Notes under the pieces: model-generated
Database searches by the model: none
Seen by the model: the letters and a program-made list of their open reading frames with translations, nothing else
What the model was told of the DNA's origin: nothing
Translations under genes and position numbers: made by a program
In this document: piece by piece, positions 43,097 through 51,681 of the stretch
Layout of the letters: the number at the start of each line of letters is the position of its first letter
Numbering within the stretch: the first letter of the stretch is position 1
Source of the DNA: Metapseudomonas resinovorans DSM 21078
GTDB taxonomy: Bacteria; Pseudomonadota; Gammaproteobacteria; Pseudomonadales; Pseudomonadaceae
Length of the DNA stretch: 64,000 nucleotides
Reading direction: 5' to 3'
Assembly: GCF_000423545.1 (NCBI RefSeq)
Contig: NZ_AUIE01000001.1
Coordinates: 434,001 to 498,000 of the forward strand

Positions 43097-44839
43097 TCAT
43101 TCGATTACGCGGACTTCACGGAACATGCCCATGTCCATGTGGAATAACAGATGGCAGTGGTACGCCCAGCGGCCCAGTGCATCGGCCGTGACGCGATAGC
43201 TGCGTCGTGTGCCGGGGGGCATGTCGATGGTGTGCTTGCGTACCTGGAAGTTGCCTTGCTCGTCCTCCAGGTCGCTCCACAGGCCGTGGAGGTGAATGGG
43301 GTGGGTCATCATGGTGTCGTTGACCAGGGTGATGCGCAGGCGCTCGCCGTATGTCAGCCGCAGCGGCTCCGCGTCGGCGAACGGGATGCCGTCGAACGAC
43401 CAGGAGAAGCGCTCCATGTGCCCGGTGAGGTGCAATTCGATGGTGCGCGCCGGCTCACGGCCGTCAGGGTCGGGGAAGGTGCTGCGCAGGTCGGCGTAGG
43501 TCAGCACGCGGCGGCCGTTGTCGCGCAGGCCGATGCCAGGGTCGTCCAGCTTGGGGGCTGGCGTCATGGTCTGCATGTCCACCAGCGGGTTGTTGGCTTC
43601 CGATGCCGGGTGGGCCTGCATCTGGCCACCCATCTGCGAGTGGTCCATGCCCTGCATGGCGGAATGGTCCATTCCTGCCATGTCGTCCCCATCCTGCGAT
43701 CCGTGGCCCATGGCACTGTGGTCCATACCCATATCGGCCATGCTGATCAGCGGGCGTGGGTCGGGGGTTGGCACGGGTGCGCTCAGCCCTTCGCGCACCG
43801 CCAGGGTGCCGCGGGCGTAACCGGAGCGGTCCATGGACTGGGCGAAGATCGTATAGGCCTCGTCGCTCGAGGGCTCCACCAGTACGTCATAGGTCTCGGC
43901 CACGGCAATACGGAACTCATCCACGCTCACCGGCTCAACGGGCTGCCCGTCGGCGGCGATCACCGTCATTTTCAGGCCGGGGATGCGCACATCGAAGTAG
44001 GTCATGGCCGAGCCGTTGATGAAGCGCAGGCGGATCTTTTCGCCCGGCCGGAACAGCCCGGTCCAGTTGCCATCCGGCGCCTGGCCGTTGAGCAGGTAGG
44101 TGTAGGTGGCGCCGCTGACGTCCGCGAGGTCGGTGGGGCTCATCTTCATGTCCGCCCACATCGTGCGGTCGGCCATGGTGGCGGACCAGCCTTTCTCGCT
44201 GACGTCGTTGATGAAGTCCCCGACGGTGCGCTTGTGCTGGTTGTAGTAGTCCGACTGCTTCTTCAGCTTGGCCATCACGCGGGCCGGGTCTTCGTCGGTC
44301 CAGTCGCTCAGCATCACCACGTAGTCGCGCTGGTACTGGAAAGGCTCCGGTTCCTTCGGGTCGATCACGATGGGGCCGTACACGCCTACCTGCTCCTGCA
44401 GGCCGGAGTGGCTGTGGTACCAGTAGGTGCCGTGCTGCTTCACCTGGAAGCGGTATTCGTACATGCCGTCCGGCGCAATGCCGGCAAAGCTGAAGCCCGG
44501 CACGCCGTCCATGTTGGCGGGCAGGATCATGCCGTGCCAGTGGATGGACGTGTCTTCAGCCAGGCGATTGCGCACCCGCAGGGTCACGGTGTCGCCCTCG
44601 CGCCAGCGCAGCAGCGGGCCGGGGAGGGTGCCGTTGATGGTCTTGGCGATTCTCGCCTTGCCGGTGAGGTTCACCGGCGTCTCGCCAATGAACAGGTCGA
44701 ACTCGGTGCCGCTGAGCACCGCAGGCTGGCCCGGGCTGGTCACCGCCCAGACAGGCGCTTTCCACAGCCCCAGGCCACCGAGTATGCCGCCAGCGGCAAG
44801 GCCTTTGACGAAGGTCCGCCGCGAGGTTTTGCACTGCAT
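43097..44839 (-). CDS. copA: Copper resistance multicopper oxidase CopA
   Basis: A 580-residue protein with a twin-arginine signal (SRRTFVKGLAAGG). The multicopper sites are visible: IHWHGMILP, WYHSHSGLQEQ, HPIHLHGLW, and the C-terminal HCHLLFHMDMGMF. Between about 365 and 415 a Met-rich segment (MDHSAM repeats) is inserted, as in CopA of Pseudomonas. It oxidises Cu(I) to Cu(II) in the periplasm and binds several copper ions. It is the first gene of copA-small-copB-cytochrome, with a CopR-type box 93 bases upstream. Confidence 0.93.
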   Translation of the reverse strand: MQCKTSRRTFVKGLAAGGILGGLGLWKAPVWAVTSPGQPAVLSGTEFDLFIGETPVNLTGKARIAKTINGTLPGPLLRWREGDTVTLRVRNRLAEDTSIHWHGMILPANMDGVPGFSFAGIAPDGMYEYRFQVKQHGTYWYHSHSGLQEQVGVYGPIVIDPKEPEPFQYQRDYVVMLSDWTDEDPARVMAKLKKQSDYYNQHKRTVGDFINDVSEKGWSATMADRTMWADMKMSPTDLADVSGATYTYLLNGQAPDGNWTGLFRPGEKIRLRFINGSAMTYFDVRIPGLKMTVIAADGQPVEPVSVDEFRIAVAETYDVLVEPSSDEAYTIFAQSMDRSGYARGTLAVREGLSAPVPTPDPRPLISMADMGMDHSAMGHGSQDGDDMAGMDHSAMQGMDHSQMGGQMQAHPASEANNPLVDMQTMTPAPKLDDPGIGLRDNGRRVLTYADLRSTFPDPDGREPARTIELHLTGHMERFSWSFDGIPFADAEPLRLTYGERLRITLVNDTMMTHPIHLHGLWSDLEDEQGNFQVRKHTIDMPPGTRRSYRVTADALGRWAYHCHLLFHMDMGMFREVRVIE

Positions 44840-44931
44840 GCCGTTTCAATCCAGTCAGTCAGAAAGGGCGCCGCGCAACGGTCTGCTGCGCGGCTCACAT
44901 GTAAAACTGCCATATCGAAGAACGGCGGGTG

Positions 44932-44946
44932 ATTACATTTCTGTCA
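44932..44946 (-). promoter_or_regulatory. CopR-type box upstream of copA
   Basis: On the minus strand TGACAGAAATGTAAT matches the CopR/CusR-type pattern TGACA-N5-TGTAAT. It is 93 bases from the copA start. No copRS genes are in the window. It lies between divergent copA and the DUF3300 gene, so it may control both. Confidence 0.72.
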
Positions 44947-45058
44947 GTTTGGCCGGGCTCGGTGCTGGCCTCTGGGCTATCGTTTCTCCACGGCAGCGGT
45001 AAGGCTCAGCCCTTTGCCGGGTTCAGGGACAACCACTCCTTTTGGCGGGAGAAACGCC

Positions 45059-46567
45059 ATGTCTATCCGCACCCGATTCAGCGCCGTGCTGCTGGCCTTG
45101 CTGGCTTGCGGCGTCAACCTGGCCTTTGCTGCCACGGATGCCGGCATCTCCGCCGCCGAAAGCGATGACGCCCCCACGGCTGGCGTTTCCGCAGCCCCGG
45201 CGGTTGACGCCGCACCGGCCGCCGCCTCGCCAGCGACCCAACCCGCCGCCACGCAGGCGGTGTTCAGGACCGAAGAACTCGACCAGATGATGGCGCCCAT
45301 CGCCCTCTATCCGGATTCCCTGCTGGCCCAGGTGCTGATGGCAGCGACCTACCCGGGCAACGTGGCCGACGCCGTCGCCTGGTCCAAGGCCCATCCGGAC
45401 GTCCAGGGCGATGCGGCTGTGAAGCAGGTGGCCGACCAGCCCTGGGACCCCAGCGTGCAATCCCTGGTGGCCTTTCCGCAGGTGCTTGCCACCCTCGGGC
45501 AGGACCCGGCCTGGGTGCAGCGCGTGGGGGATGCCTTCCTGGCCCAGCCCAATGATGTAATGGATTCCGTCCAGCGCCTGCGGCGCCAGGCCCAGGCCGC
45601 TGGCAACCTGGAATCCAATGAACAGCAGACAGTCAGTGTCCAGCAAGCCGCGCCCGCGCCCAGCTCCACCACCACCGTGGTGCAGCCGGCCGCCAGCACC
45701 CAGACCATCATCATCGAGCCCGCCGACCCGCAAGTCGTGTACGTGCCCAGTTACAACCCCACCGTGGTCTATGGCAGTTGGTCCTATCCGTCCTACCCGC
45801 CGCCCTACTACCCGCCGCCGCCCAGCTATGGCTATCCAGTTGCCACCGCATTGGCGACGGGCCTGGCCTTCGGCGTCGGCGTGGGCATCGTCAATTCCCT
45901 CTGGGGCGACTGCGACTGGGGTGGCGGCGACGTCGACATCGACGTCAATCGCTACAACAACATCAACACCAACCGGCAGATCAACGCCAACCAGAACAAG
46001 TTCGTCCACAACCCCGTCAACCGCCAGGGCGTGCCCTACCGCGACAACATCAACCGTCAGCAGAACGGCCTGCGCCTCAATGGCAGTCAGCAGCGCGAGC
46101 CCCTGCGTGGGTACGACGCCGATCGCACCGCGCAACGCCAGCGCGCCAGCCAGAGCATGCAGCAACGGGGCATCCAGGCGCCCGCCGGCAGCAACCAGCA
46201 AGCCCGTGAGAGAGCCCAGGCTGCCAGCCGCGATATGCGCAACGACCCGCAGGCGCGCCAGCGCGCCGAAAGTGCGGTGCAGCAGCGCCAGCGCACCGAT
46301 GCCAACCGGCCGCAACAGCGCCCGCGCACGCAGAACAACCAGCAAGTACGGCAACAGGCCCGTCAGCAACACACCGCAGCCCGCCAGCAGGCACCGCGCA
46401 ATAACGCCTTTGATGGCGCTCGTCAGCCGTCCCAGACGCGCGCGGCCTCCCATCGGGGTGAGGTCAGCCGGGCCTCTGCTTCGCGCCCCCAAAAGGCTTC
46501 TGCCGGCCGGCAGGTACAACGTCCAGCCCACGCACCGTCTCGTGGCGGTGGTGGCCGTAGGCGCTGA
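45059..46567 (+). CDS. DUF3300 domain protein, secreted
   Basis: A 502-residue protein with a signal peptide (LACGVNLAFA-A). ATG 45059 has GGGAG eight bases ahead. The DUF3300 domain is at about 75-210 (LDQMMAPIALYPDSLLAQVLMA). A Pro/Tyr-rich linker follows (about 225-275), then a GVGVGIVNSLWGDCDWGGGDVDID patch and a Gln/Arg-rich tail with many Q-Q-R repeats that is likely disordered. No function is known. It is divergent from copA and is followed 13 bases later by a DUF2950 gene. Confidence 0.8.
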   Translation: MSIRTRFSAVLLALLACGVNLAFAATDAGISAAESDDAPTAGVSAAPAVDAAPAAASPATQPAATQAVFRTEELDQMMAPIALYPDSLLAQVLMAATYPGNVADAVAWSKAHPDVQGDAAVKQVADQPWDPSVQSLVAFPQVLATLGQDPAWVQRVGDAFLAQPNDVMDSVQRLRRQAQAAGNLESNEQQTVSVQQAAPAPSSTTTVVQPAASTQTIIIEPADPQVVYVPSYNPTVVYGSWSYPSYPPPYYPPPPSYGYPVATALATGLAFGVGVGIVNSLWGDCDWGGGDVDIDVNRYNNINTNRQINANQNKFVHNPVNRQGVPYRDNINRQQNGLRLNGSQQREPLRGYDADRTAQRQRASQSMQQRGIQAPAGSNQQARERAQAASRDMRNDPQARQRAESAVQQRQRTDANRPQQRPRTQNNQQVRQQARQQHTAARQQAPRNNAFDGARQPSQTRAASHRGEVSRASASRPQKASAGRQVQRPAHAPSRGGGGRRR

Positions 46568-46580
46568 AAGGAGACAGCCC

Positions 46581-47477
46581 ATGAATCGCGTAAACCGCAT
46601 CCTCGCCCTGCTGTCGCTGGCCGTCTGCGCCATCAGCGTCAATGCAAACGAACGTTTCAAGACCCCGGAGGCCGCAGCTGAATCCTTCGTCGCCGCCCTC
46701 GGAACCGAAAAGGCCGATGCCGATCGCCTGGCTGCACTGCTCGGCGCCGACTGGCGGGACTACATCCCCACCAAGGGCATCGAGCGCAAGGACGTCGACG
46801 CTTTCATCGCCCACTACAAGGAAAAGCACGAGATTGACATCGCCACCAAAGGCCGCGCCCACATAGTCGTCGGCAACGACCCCTGGACGCTGCCCATCCC
46901 TATCGTTCAGGACAAACAAGGCTGGAGCTTCGACGCCAAGGCCGGTGGCGAGGAGATTCGCCTGCGCCGTATCGGTCGCAACGAGCTGTCGGCCATCGAG
47001 GCTGCAGAGGCGTACCACGACGCGCAGATGGACTACGCCGAGGTCGACCGCAACGGCGATGGCGTGCTCGAGTACGCGCAGAAGTTCATCAGCACCGACG
47101 GCCAGCACGACGGCCTGTACTGGGCCGATGAAGACGGCACCGACGAAAGTCCCCTCGGTCCGCTATTCGGCGGCCAGACCAAGGGCGACGACTGGCACGG
47201 TTATCACTTCCGCATTCTGACTGCCCAAGGCCCCTCGGCCCCCGGTGGCGCCTACGACTACATGCTTGGCAAGGCCATGAGCCGTGGCTTCGCCCTGGTC
47301 GCCTGGCCCGCCCAATACGGCGACAGCGGCGTGATGAGCTTCACGATCAGCCACGAGGGCCAGGTCTTTCAGAAGGACCTTGGCCGCGATAGCGAAAAGA
47401 TCGCCAAGGCCATGAAGACCTTCGACCCGGACAGCAGTTGGGATGAAGTTCAGCCGCAGGAAGCGCCGGGCTCGTAA
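46581..47477 (+). CDS. DUF2950 domain protein, secreted
   Basis: A 298-residue protein; ATG 46581 follows AAAGGAGACAGCCC. The N-terminal signal is RILALLSLAVCAISVNA-NE. The body starts FKTPEAAAESFVAALGTEKAD and matches the DUF2950 family, with PLGPLFGGQTKGDDWHGYHFRILTAQG as a conserved block. It has a predicted periplasmic location. DUF3300 and DUF2950 genes are commonly paired, so they probably work together; their role is unknown. Confidence 0.82.
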   Translation: MNRVNRILALLSLAVCAISVNANERFKTPEAAAESFVAALGTEKADADRLAALLGADWRDYIPTKGIERKDVDAFIAHYKEKHEIDIATKGRAHIVVGNDPWTLPIPIVQDKQGWSFDAKAGGEEIRLRRIGRNELSAIEAAEAYHDAQMDYAEVDRNGDGVLEYAQKFISTDGQHDGLYWADEDGTDESPLGPLFGGQTKGDDWHGYHFRILTAQGPSAPGGAYDYMLGKAMSRGFALVAWPAQYGDSGVMSFTISHEGQVFQKDLGRDSEKIAKAMKTFDPDSSWDEVQPQEAPGS

Positions 47478-47498
47478 GGCGTTTGCCCGAAAAGCAAA

Positions 47499-47534
47499 AG
47501 CCGCAGGGGCACGTGGGCACCCTGCGGCTCTTTT
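47499..47534. terminator. Bidirectional hairpin terminator
   Basis: AGCCGCAGGG and CCCTGCGGCT form perfect 10-bp arms, with CTTTTAT on the plus side and AAAAG before it, so it can end transcription both ways. It lies between the DUF2950 gene and the convergent membrane-protein gene. Confidence 0.9.
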
Positions 47535-47564
47535 ATAAGGTCGGGCTTCCTTGCCCGCCCACGC

Positions 47565-48221
47565 TTACCAGGAGGCGAGCGCGGGGTTCATTCGAGCAGG
47601 AACCTGGGTGGTAGTCCGGTTGGCGGCCCACTTGACCAGCAGGGTCATCGCGGCGAAGCCAAGGCAGATGAGCACCGGGTAGGCGAACATGATGTCGCTC
47701 AGGGAGTATTTCCAGCTCAGCGGACGGGCGATACCCAGCATCGCGCCGTAGAACCAGGACACCCCGGAAACGACACCCGAGAACAGCGCGAGGTTACGGG
47801 CATTGATGTCGAGCTTGAGCAGGCTGCCGGCCTTGTCCATCGCAGGCATCACCACACTGTGCAGTACCCAGCCGTTGAGGGTCAGCAGTGCGACGACCAG
47901 GATCTTGGCCTGCAGTTTGGGGTTGAGGAAATACACCGCCCCCTTCTGCGAGTAGTCCAGCGCCACGATACCGATCCCGGTTACCCAGAGTGCTGCGAGG
48001 GAAAGCAGTACAGTCTGCTTCAGCGCATGCAGATGTTCCTTGTCGGCAGCGGTCGAATCACGGCCCTGGAACAGTTGCTTGATCATGGCGATATCGCTGG
48101 TCAGCACCATGCCGATAGCCACGCAGCAAGCGATGAGGTGGGCGTAGACCACGCCCATGCGAGTCAGCTCCATGGTTGCCGGCTGTTGGAACAGGGAAGC
48201 AACAAGATGAAAAAGCTCCAT
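47565..48221 (-). CDS. Multi-pass membrane protein, function unknown
   Basis: A 218-residue protein; minus-strand AGAGGTAAACC precedes ATG 48221. About five hydrophobic helices can be picked out, at roughly 24-42, 70-88, 105-125, 145-165 and 175-197. The first and second hold His/Ser/Cys residues (VVYAHLIACCVAIGMV) and the third His (WVLHSVVMPAM), suggesting a haem or metal site, but I do not recognise a family. It stands alone, with its own long upstream region (48222-48797) that contains two dyads. Confidence 0.6.
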   Translation of the reverse strand: MELFHLVASLFQQPATMELTRMGVVYAHLIACCVAIGMVLTSDIAMIKQLFQGRDSTAADKEHLHALKQTVLLSLAALWVTGIGIVALDYSQKGAVYFLNPKLQAKILVVALLTLNGWVLHSVVMPAMDKAGSLLKLDINARNLALFSGVVSGVSWFYGAMLGIARPLSWKYSLSDIMFAYPVLICLGFAAMTLLVKWAANRTTTQVPARMNPALASW

Positions 48222-48471
48222 GGTTTACCTCTTTCTAACAATTTGAGCGGCTGTACTGATGCAACAGCGGCATTGGAATTATGTATTTGCATGTTCGCCG
48301 TCTGCGAACGAAGGCCTACCCTTGGCCTTTTTCCGGGACGAAAAATCCCCGGCACATGAACTCTCATGCACTGTGGAGTCGTTCCGGATTTATGTAGAAG
48401 TCAGTCGCGCCATCAGTGGTGTTGATGGCAAGTTGCGTCCTGATCGCCGGTGCATAATAATCGCAACATCC

Positions 48472-48490
48472 CGTTTTTGTTCAAAAAACG
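48472..48490. promoter_or_regulatory. AT-rich dyad
   Basis: CGTTTTTGTTCAAAAAACG, with 7-bp mirror arms around five central bases. It lies in the gene-free stretch 48222-48797 between the membrane-protein gene and the small membrane protein at 48798, so it is a plausible operator for one of them. Confidence 0.4.
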
Positions 48491-48630
48491 ATCAAAACCC
48501 CGACCGGCGGCAGTGACGGCGATGGTTATAACAGCCCTGCAAAAAGTAAGGGATCGCCTCTAAACCGGTGGTTTCCGGCACCCCCGGAACCCCTCCGGAC
48601 GCTTCCGAAATTTTGACTATCACTGGGTGG

Positions 48631-48657
48631 CAAATAAGCCATTTGATGGCTGATTTG
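48631..48657. promoter_or_regulatory. Long dyad CAAATAAGCCAT/ATGGCTGATTTG
   Basis: Two 12-base arms matching at 11 positions, separated by three bases. It is 141 bases before the small membrane gene. The shape is that of a dimeric repressor operator or a hairpin in a leader; the regulator is unknown. Confidence 0.45.
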
Positions 48658-48797
48658 CCGCGCCATCGTAATCCCAACCATCAAGCCGCGGGTACGTCCG
48701 GAATACCTATCCATTCGTACCCATTCTGCGGTTTTGCGCCGCATTGCTCCCTTCACGGCGCACCGCCAATATCAGGCTTCGATTCCGGAGGCTCCCT

Positions 48798-49004
48798 ATG
48801 GAAGGCAACGGTTGGTTACTGCTGGCCGCTGCGGGCACTGCGCTCGCCGCCGCTCTGCTGGTGCGCGGGATGGCAGGCCTGGCCATTGCCCGGTTCAAAC
48901 CCGGCTACAACGGTGCCCGCTTCTGGATCGTCAGCTCGTTGGCCAGCCTGGTGCTCGGCGGGTTGTACCTGACCGGGACCCTTCAGACCTGGCCCAGGCT
49001 ATAG
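48798..49004 (+). CDS. Small two-helix membrane protein
   Basis: A 68-residue frame from ATG 48798, with GGAGG seven bases ahead, which decides the start over ATG 48744. It has two hydrophobic stretches, WLLLAAAGTALAAALLV and FWIVSSLASLVLGGLYL, joined by a basic loop (IARFKPGYNGAR). Function is unknown. No partner gene is next to it; the first copy of the 165-bp repeat follows. Confidence 0.6.
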   Translation: MEGNGWLLLAAAGTALAAALLVRGMAGLAIARFKPGYNGARFWIVSSLASLVLGGLYLTGTLQTWPRL

Positions 49005-49014
49005 GTGCACGCGG

Positions 49015-49335
49015 ACTTCGTGCCGGCGCCCAATCAACTCGTAGGATGCGGTAGAGCGAAGCGAAACCCATCACCCTCGCCGATGGGCTTGGCTCCGAGC
49101 CACCCAGCAGCCTGGATGCACTCCAGGTAAGACCTGCCACAGCCCCCGGATTCCATCCGGGCTACGGCCTACCAACCGAACTTCGTGCCTGCGCCCGATC
49201 AACTCGTAGGATGCGGTAGAACGAAGCGAAACCCATCACCCTCGCCGATGGGCTTGGCTCCGTGCCACCCAGCAGCCTGGATGCAATCCAGGTAAGCCCT
49301 GCCACAGCCCCCGGATTCCATCCGGGCTACGGCTG
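49015..49335. repeat. Two tandem copies of a 165-bp repeat
   Basis: Copy A (49015-49172) and copy B (49180-49335) share almost the whole sequence, including CAACTCGTAGGATGCGGTAG, GCGAAACCCATCACCCTCGC and CCCGGATTCCATCCGGGCTA. A third copy lies at 53853-54015. No ORF or terminal repeat typical of an insertion sequence is seen, so this is a repeat family rather than an IS. Confidence 0.85.
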
Positions 49336-49429
49336 GCGAAAGGCATCGGGAGGCGAGGAAGCACTCAGCCGTATCCAAAGGAGCCGCCACATGCCGTTTC
49401 GACTCGGCAAGAGGTGGCGGGCCGTGCGG

Positions 49430-49639
49430 AAGTCGAAATACTGGTTACGAAGGAAACCGTCCAGACCGAGGCCTTCACCGTACCTCGCCACAGCCCCTCA
49501 TCTACGCCCCTCGCTACTATGGCGGCTACTACCTGGGCAACGGCCCTATTACTGCCAGCGCTACGGCAGCCCGCGAATCGTCATTCAGTACTACGACCCG
49601 AGGCTGGGGATCTTCGCGGGGACTGATGTAGGCGGGTAG
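49430..49639 (+). pseudogene. Broken copy of the Tyr/His-rich secreted protein gene at 54897
   Basis: From about 49500 the DNA matches 55127-55258 almost exactly, encoding PYYCQRYGSPRIVIQYYDPRLGIF as in the intact gene's C-terminus. One base is lost in CTGGGCAACGGCC (intact: CTGGGCGAACGGCC), which shifts the frame. The bases just before match the region about 130 bases upstream of the intact gene, so the start and signal peptide were lost by deletion. Not functional. Confidence 0.8.
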
Positions 49640-49821
49640 GGCGCTTTATTAATGGGCGGGCCGTAAAGCTGCCACCTGGGCGGCCTCAAACCTCGGCACT
49701 GACCTGATCTCGCCGGCATTGCTACTACAGGGAAAGACTCAGCGACAGCTCGGCGCAGCCGCGCGGAGGCGTGCATCTCAGATGATCGGCCGCGACTGTT
49801 GAGCGTTCCGCAGAGGTAAGG
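49640..49821. other. Intergenic, nothing recognised
   Basis: No gene, repeat or strong hairpin seen. It lies between the pseudogene and the 3' end of the AraC-family gene. Confidence 0.5.
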
Positions 49822-50751
49822 TCAATCGCCGGCCGAGCGTCGTAGCGACGACGGGGGCACCCCCAGCAAGCGCATGAAGCTGCGGCGCATGCGTTCGATA
49901 TCGCCGAATCCACATTCGGTGGCCACGCGTTGCACGGAGTTGGCACCGTTCTCCAGCGCCGTGCGAGCGGCCTCCACGCGCAGGCGCTCCACGGCCTTGG
50001 CCGGGGTCACACCAGTCTTTGCGCGGAACTCCCGCGCGAAATGGCGCGGGCTCATGCAGGCTATGGCGGCGAGGTCTTCGACGCCATGTCGCTGTGCGAG
50101 GTGGCGGCGTACATAGTCGAGCAGCACGTCGAAGCGGTCGTGCGATCCCTGCATCGTGAGCAGCGCGGAGAACTGCGACTGCCCGCCTGGCCGACGGTAG
50201 TAGACGACCAGTTCCTGCGCGACGCTGCGAGCGAGTTCGTGGCCATGGTCCTCGGCAATCATAGCTATCGCGAGGTCGATGCCGGCGCTGATACCAGCAC
50301 TGGTCCACACGGACTCGTCCTTGACGAAGATGCGGTCGGCGTCGAGGTGCACGTTCGGGAACTGGCGCTCGAACTGCCCGGTGCGCGACCAGTGCGTAGT
50401 CGCACTGCGCCCATTGAGCACACCTGCCGCGGCAAGCAGCAGGCTGCCCGAGCACACGCTGGCAACGCGCACCTGTCGGGCCACCGCGCGGCGCACGAAA
50501 TCCAGCAGGCGCTCGTCGTTCATTGCCTGATCGACGCCATCACCGCCTGATACCAGCAAGGTGTCGATGTCGGACAGCCGTGGCAGCTGCTCGGCCTGCC
50601 AGGTCACGCGCGACGAACTGAGCACCAGACCAGGTTGGAGGGCGACCACCTGGATGGCGTAGCCCCCCGCCGCCTCGAAGGCCGCGATTGGCCCGGCAGC
50701 ATCGAGCAATTGGAAGCCCGGAAACACAAGCATTGCAACGCGGTGCGACAT
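49822..50751 (-). CDS. GlxA-type AraC-family regulator with DJ-1/PfpI domain
   Basis: A 309-residue protein. The N-terminal DJ-1/PfpI-like domain (about 1-180) contains DTLLVSGGDGVDQA and ASVCSGSLLLAAAGVLNGR with the nucleophile-elbow Cys. The C-terminal AraC/XylS domain holds two helix-turn-helix segments: DLAAIACMSPRHFAREFRAKTGVTP and RVATECGFGDIERMRRSFMRLLGV. Such proteins usually control catabolism of amines, nitriles or isonitriles. It lies near an isonitrile-hydratase-like gene separated by decayed genes. Confidence 0.88.
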   Translation of the reverse strand: MSHRVAMLVFPGFQLLDAAGPIAAFEAAGGYAIQVVALQPGLVLSSSRVTWQAEQLPRLSDIDTLLVSGGDGVDQAMNDERLLDFVRRAVARQVRVASVCSGSLLLAAAGVLNGRSATTHWSRTGQFERQFPNVHLDADRIFVKDESVWTSAGISAGIDLAIAMIAEDHGHELARSVAQELVVYYRRPGGQSQFSALLTMQGSHDRFDVLLDYVRRHLAQRHGVEDLAAIACMSPRHFAREFRAKTGVTPAKAVERLRVEAARTALENGANSVQRVATECGFGDIERMRRSFMRLLGVPPSSLRRSAGD

Positions 50752-50948
50752 GGCAGAAATAGAGGTCTAGCTGGAGTTTCAGCCGGTACGTTAGTCCACG
50801 GCGCTAGCCGCGTCAAAACGGTCTGCCCCTCCCTCCGTGGGAAGGGCGGAACTGGCTTCAATGGCAATGACTACTTACAGCTGGAGAGCCGCATGAGCTG
50901 GCTGATGAGCTTTCTTGAAGCGCCGCCACGGTACCTCGGGTATGGCAG

Positions 50949-51041
50949 CTATTGCTGCATTGCTTCGCCAAGGACACGTTAGCCCGCGGCGAGCTGCAAC
51001 CGGCACTGGGCCAATGGCCTACGCTACCGCTGGGCGTATGA
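50949..51041 (+). pseudogene. LysR-type regulator remnant, C-terminal fragment
   Basis: A short frame reads CFAKDTLARGELQPALGQWP then TLPLGV-stop, which looks like the end of a LysR effector domain. There is no N-terminal DNA-binding part upstream. Assigned by pattern only. Confidence 0.4.
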
Positions 51042-51063
51042 CCGGCCACACGTCGCGGTTCGC

Positions 51064-51127
51064 CTATCGCGAGCAGCGCGGCCGAGGTGCCCCCCATCGA
51101 GTTGCCGGCGATATGGACACGCTTGAG
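51064..51127 (-). pseudogene. Alpha/beta-hydrolase fragment
   Basis: The minus strand encodes LKRVHIAGNSMGGTSAALLA, with the nucleophile motif G-x-S-x-G (GNSMGG) of alpha/beta-hydrolases. The rest of the frame is unlike a hydrolase, so this is a remnant. Confidence 0.5.
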
Positions 51128-51166
51128 GCCCAGGCACCACGAGCCGTCGCATCTGCGCGGCATAGC

Positions 51167-51608
51167 CGTGCGACTCGCCGGCCAAGCGTCTGCCGCCGGC
51201 TTCTTCGTCGTGGCCGGCCACGATGTAGATCGTCTGCTCCGGCCGGACGCCCTGGGCCGGCAGGACTTCTATGGCCTCCAGCATGGACCGCAGGTTGCCC
51301 TTATCGTCCCGGGAACCTCGGCCCCAGATGTAGCCGTCCTTGATGGTGCCCGCGAATGGATCGACAGACCAATTCTTCTCCGTGCCTTCGGCGATGGGTA
51401 CCACATCCTGGTGCGCCATCAACATGAACGGCTTGGCCTTCGGGTCGCGCCCCTCTCAGGTGCAGAGCAGGCTGTAGCCTCCCACCAGTTCACGCTTGAG
51501 CGTGCGGTGCACCAGCGGAAACACTTGCTGCAGGTGCTTGTGCAGCTTGAGGAACTCGGGCGCTGCCTGTACCTCAATCTGCTTCGACTCCTTATTGCGG
51601 CTCACGGG
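51167..51608 (-). pseudogene. M20-family peptidase fragment with internal stop
   Basis: The minus strand reads through FLKLHKHLQQVFPLVHRTLK and LVGGYSLLCT, a TGA at 51456-51458, then EGRDPKAKPFMLMAHQDVVP and PFAGTIKDGYIWGRGSRDDKGN and GHDEEAGG. These are the zinc motifs of M20 carboxypeptidases (AHxD and GRGSRDDKG). The N-terminus is missing, and sequence beyond about 51170 is unrelated. The TGA is in the place of the Trp expected after CT. Clearly broken. Confidence 0.75.
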
Positions 51609-51681
51609 TCATGCTTCGGCAGGCCCCGGCTTCGATGAAAGCCGCACAAGGAAGCCTGACCCGGAGATCGCCGGCGCGCTG

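Noticed and set aside
43151-44932. A 593-residue open frame antisense to copA
   Set aside because: copA has clear multicopper oxidase motifs on the minus strand; the other frame is a shadow.
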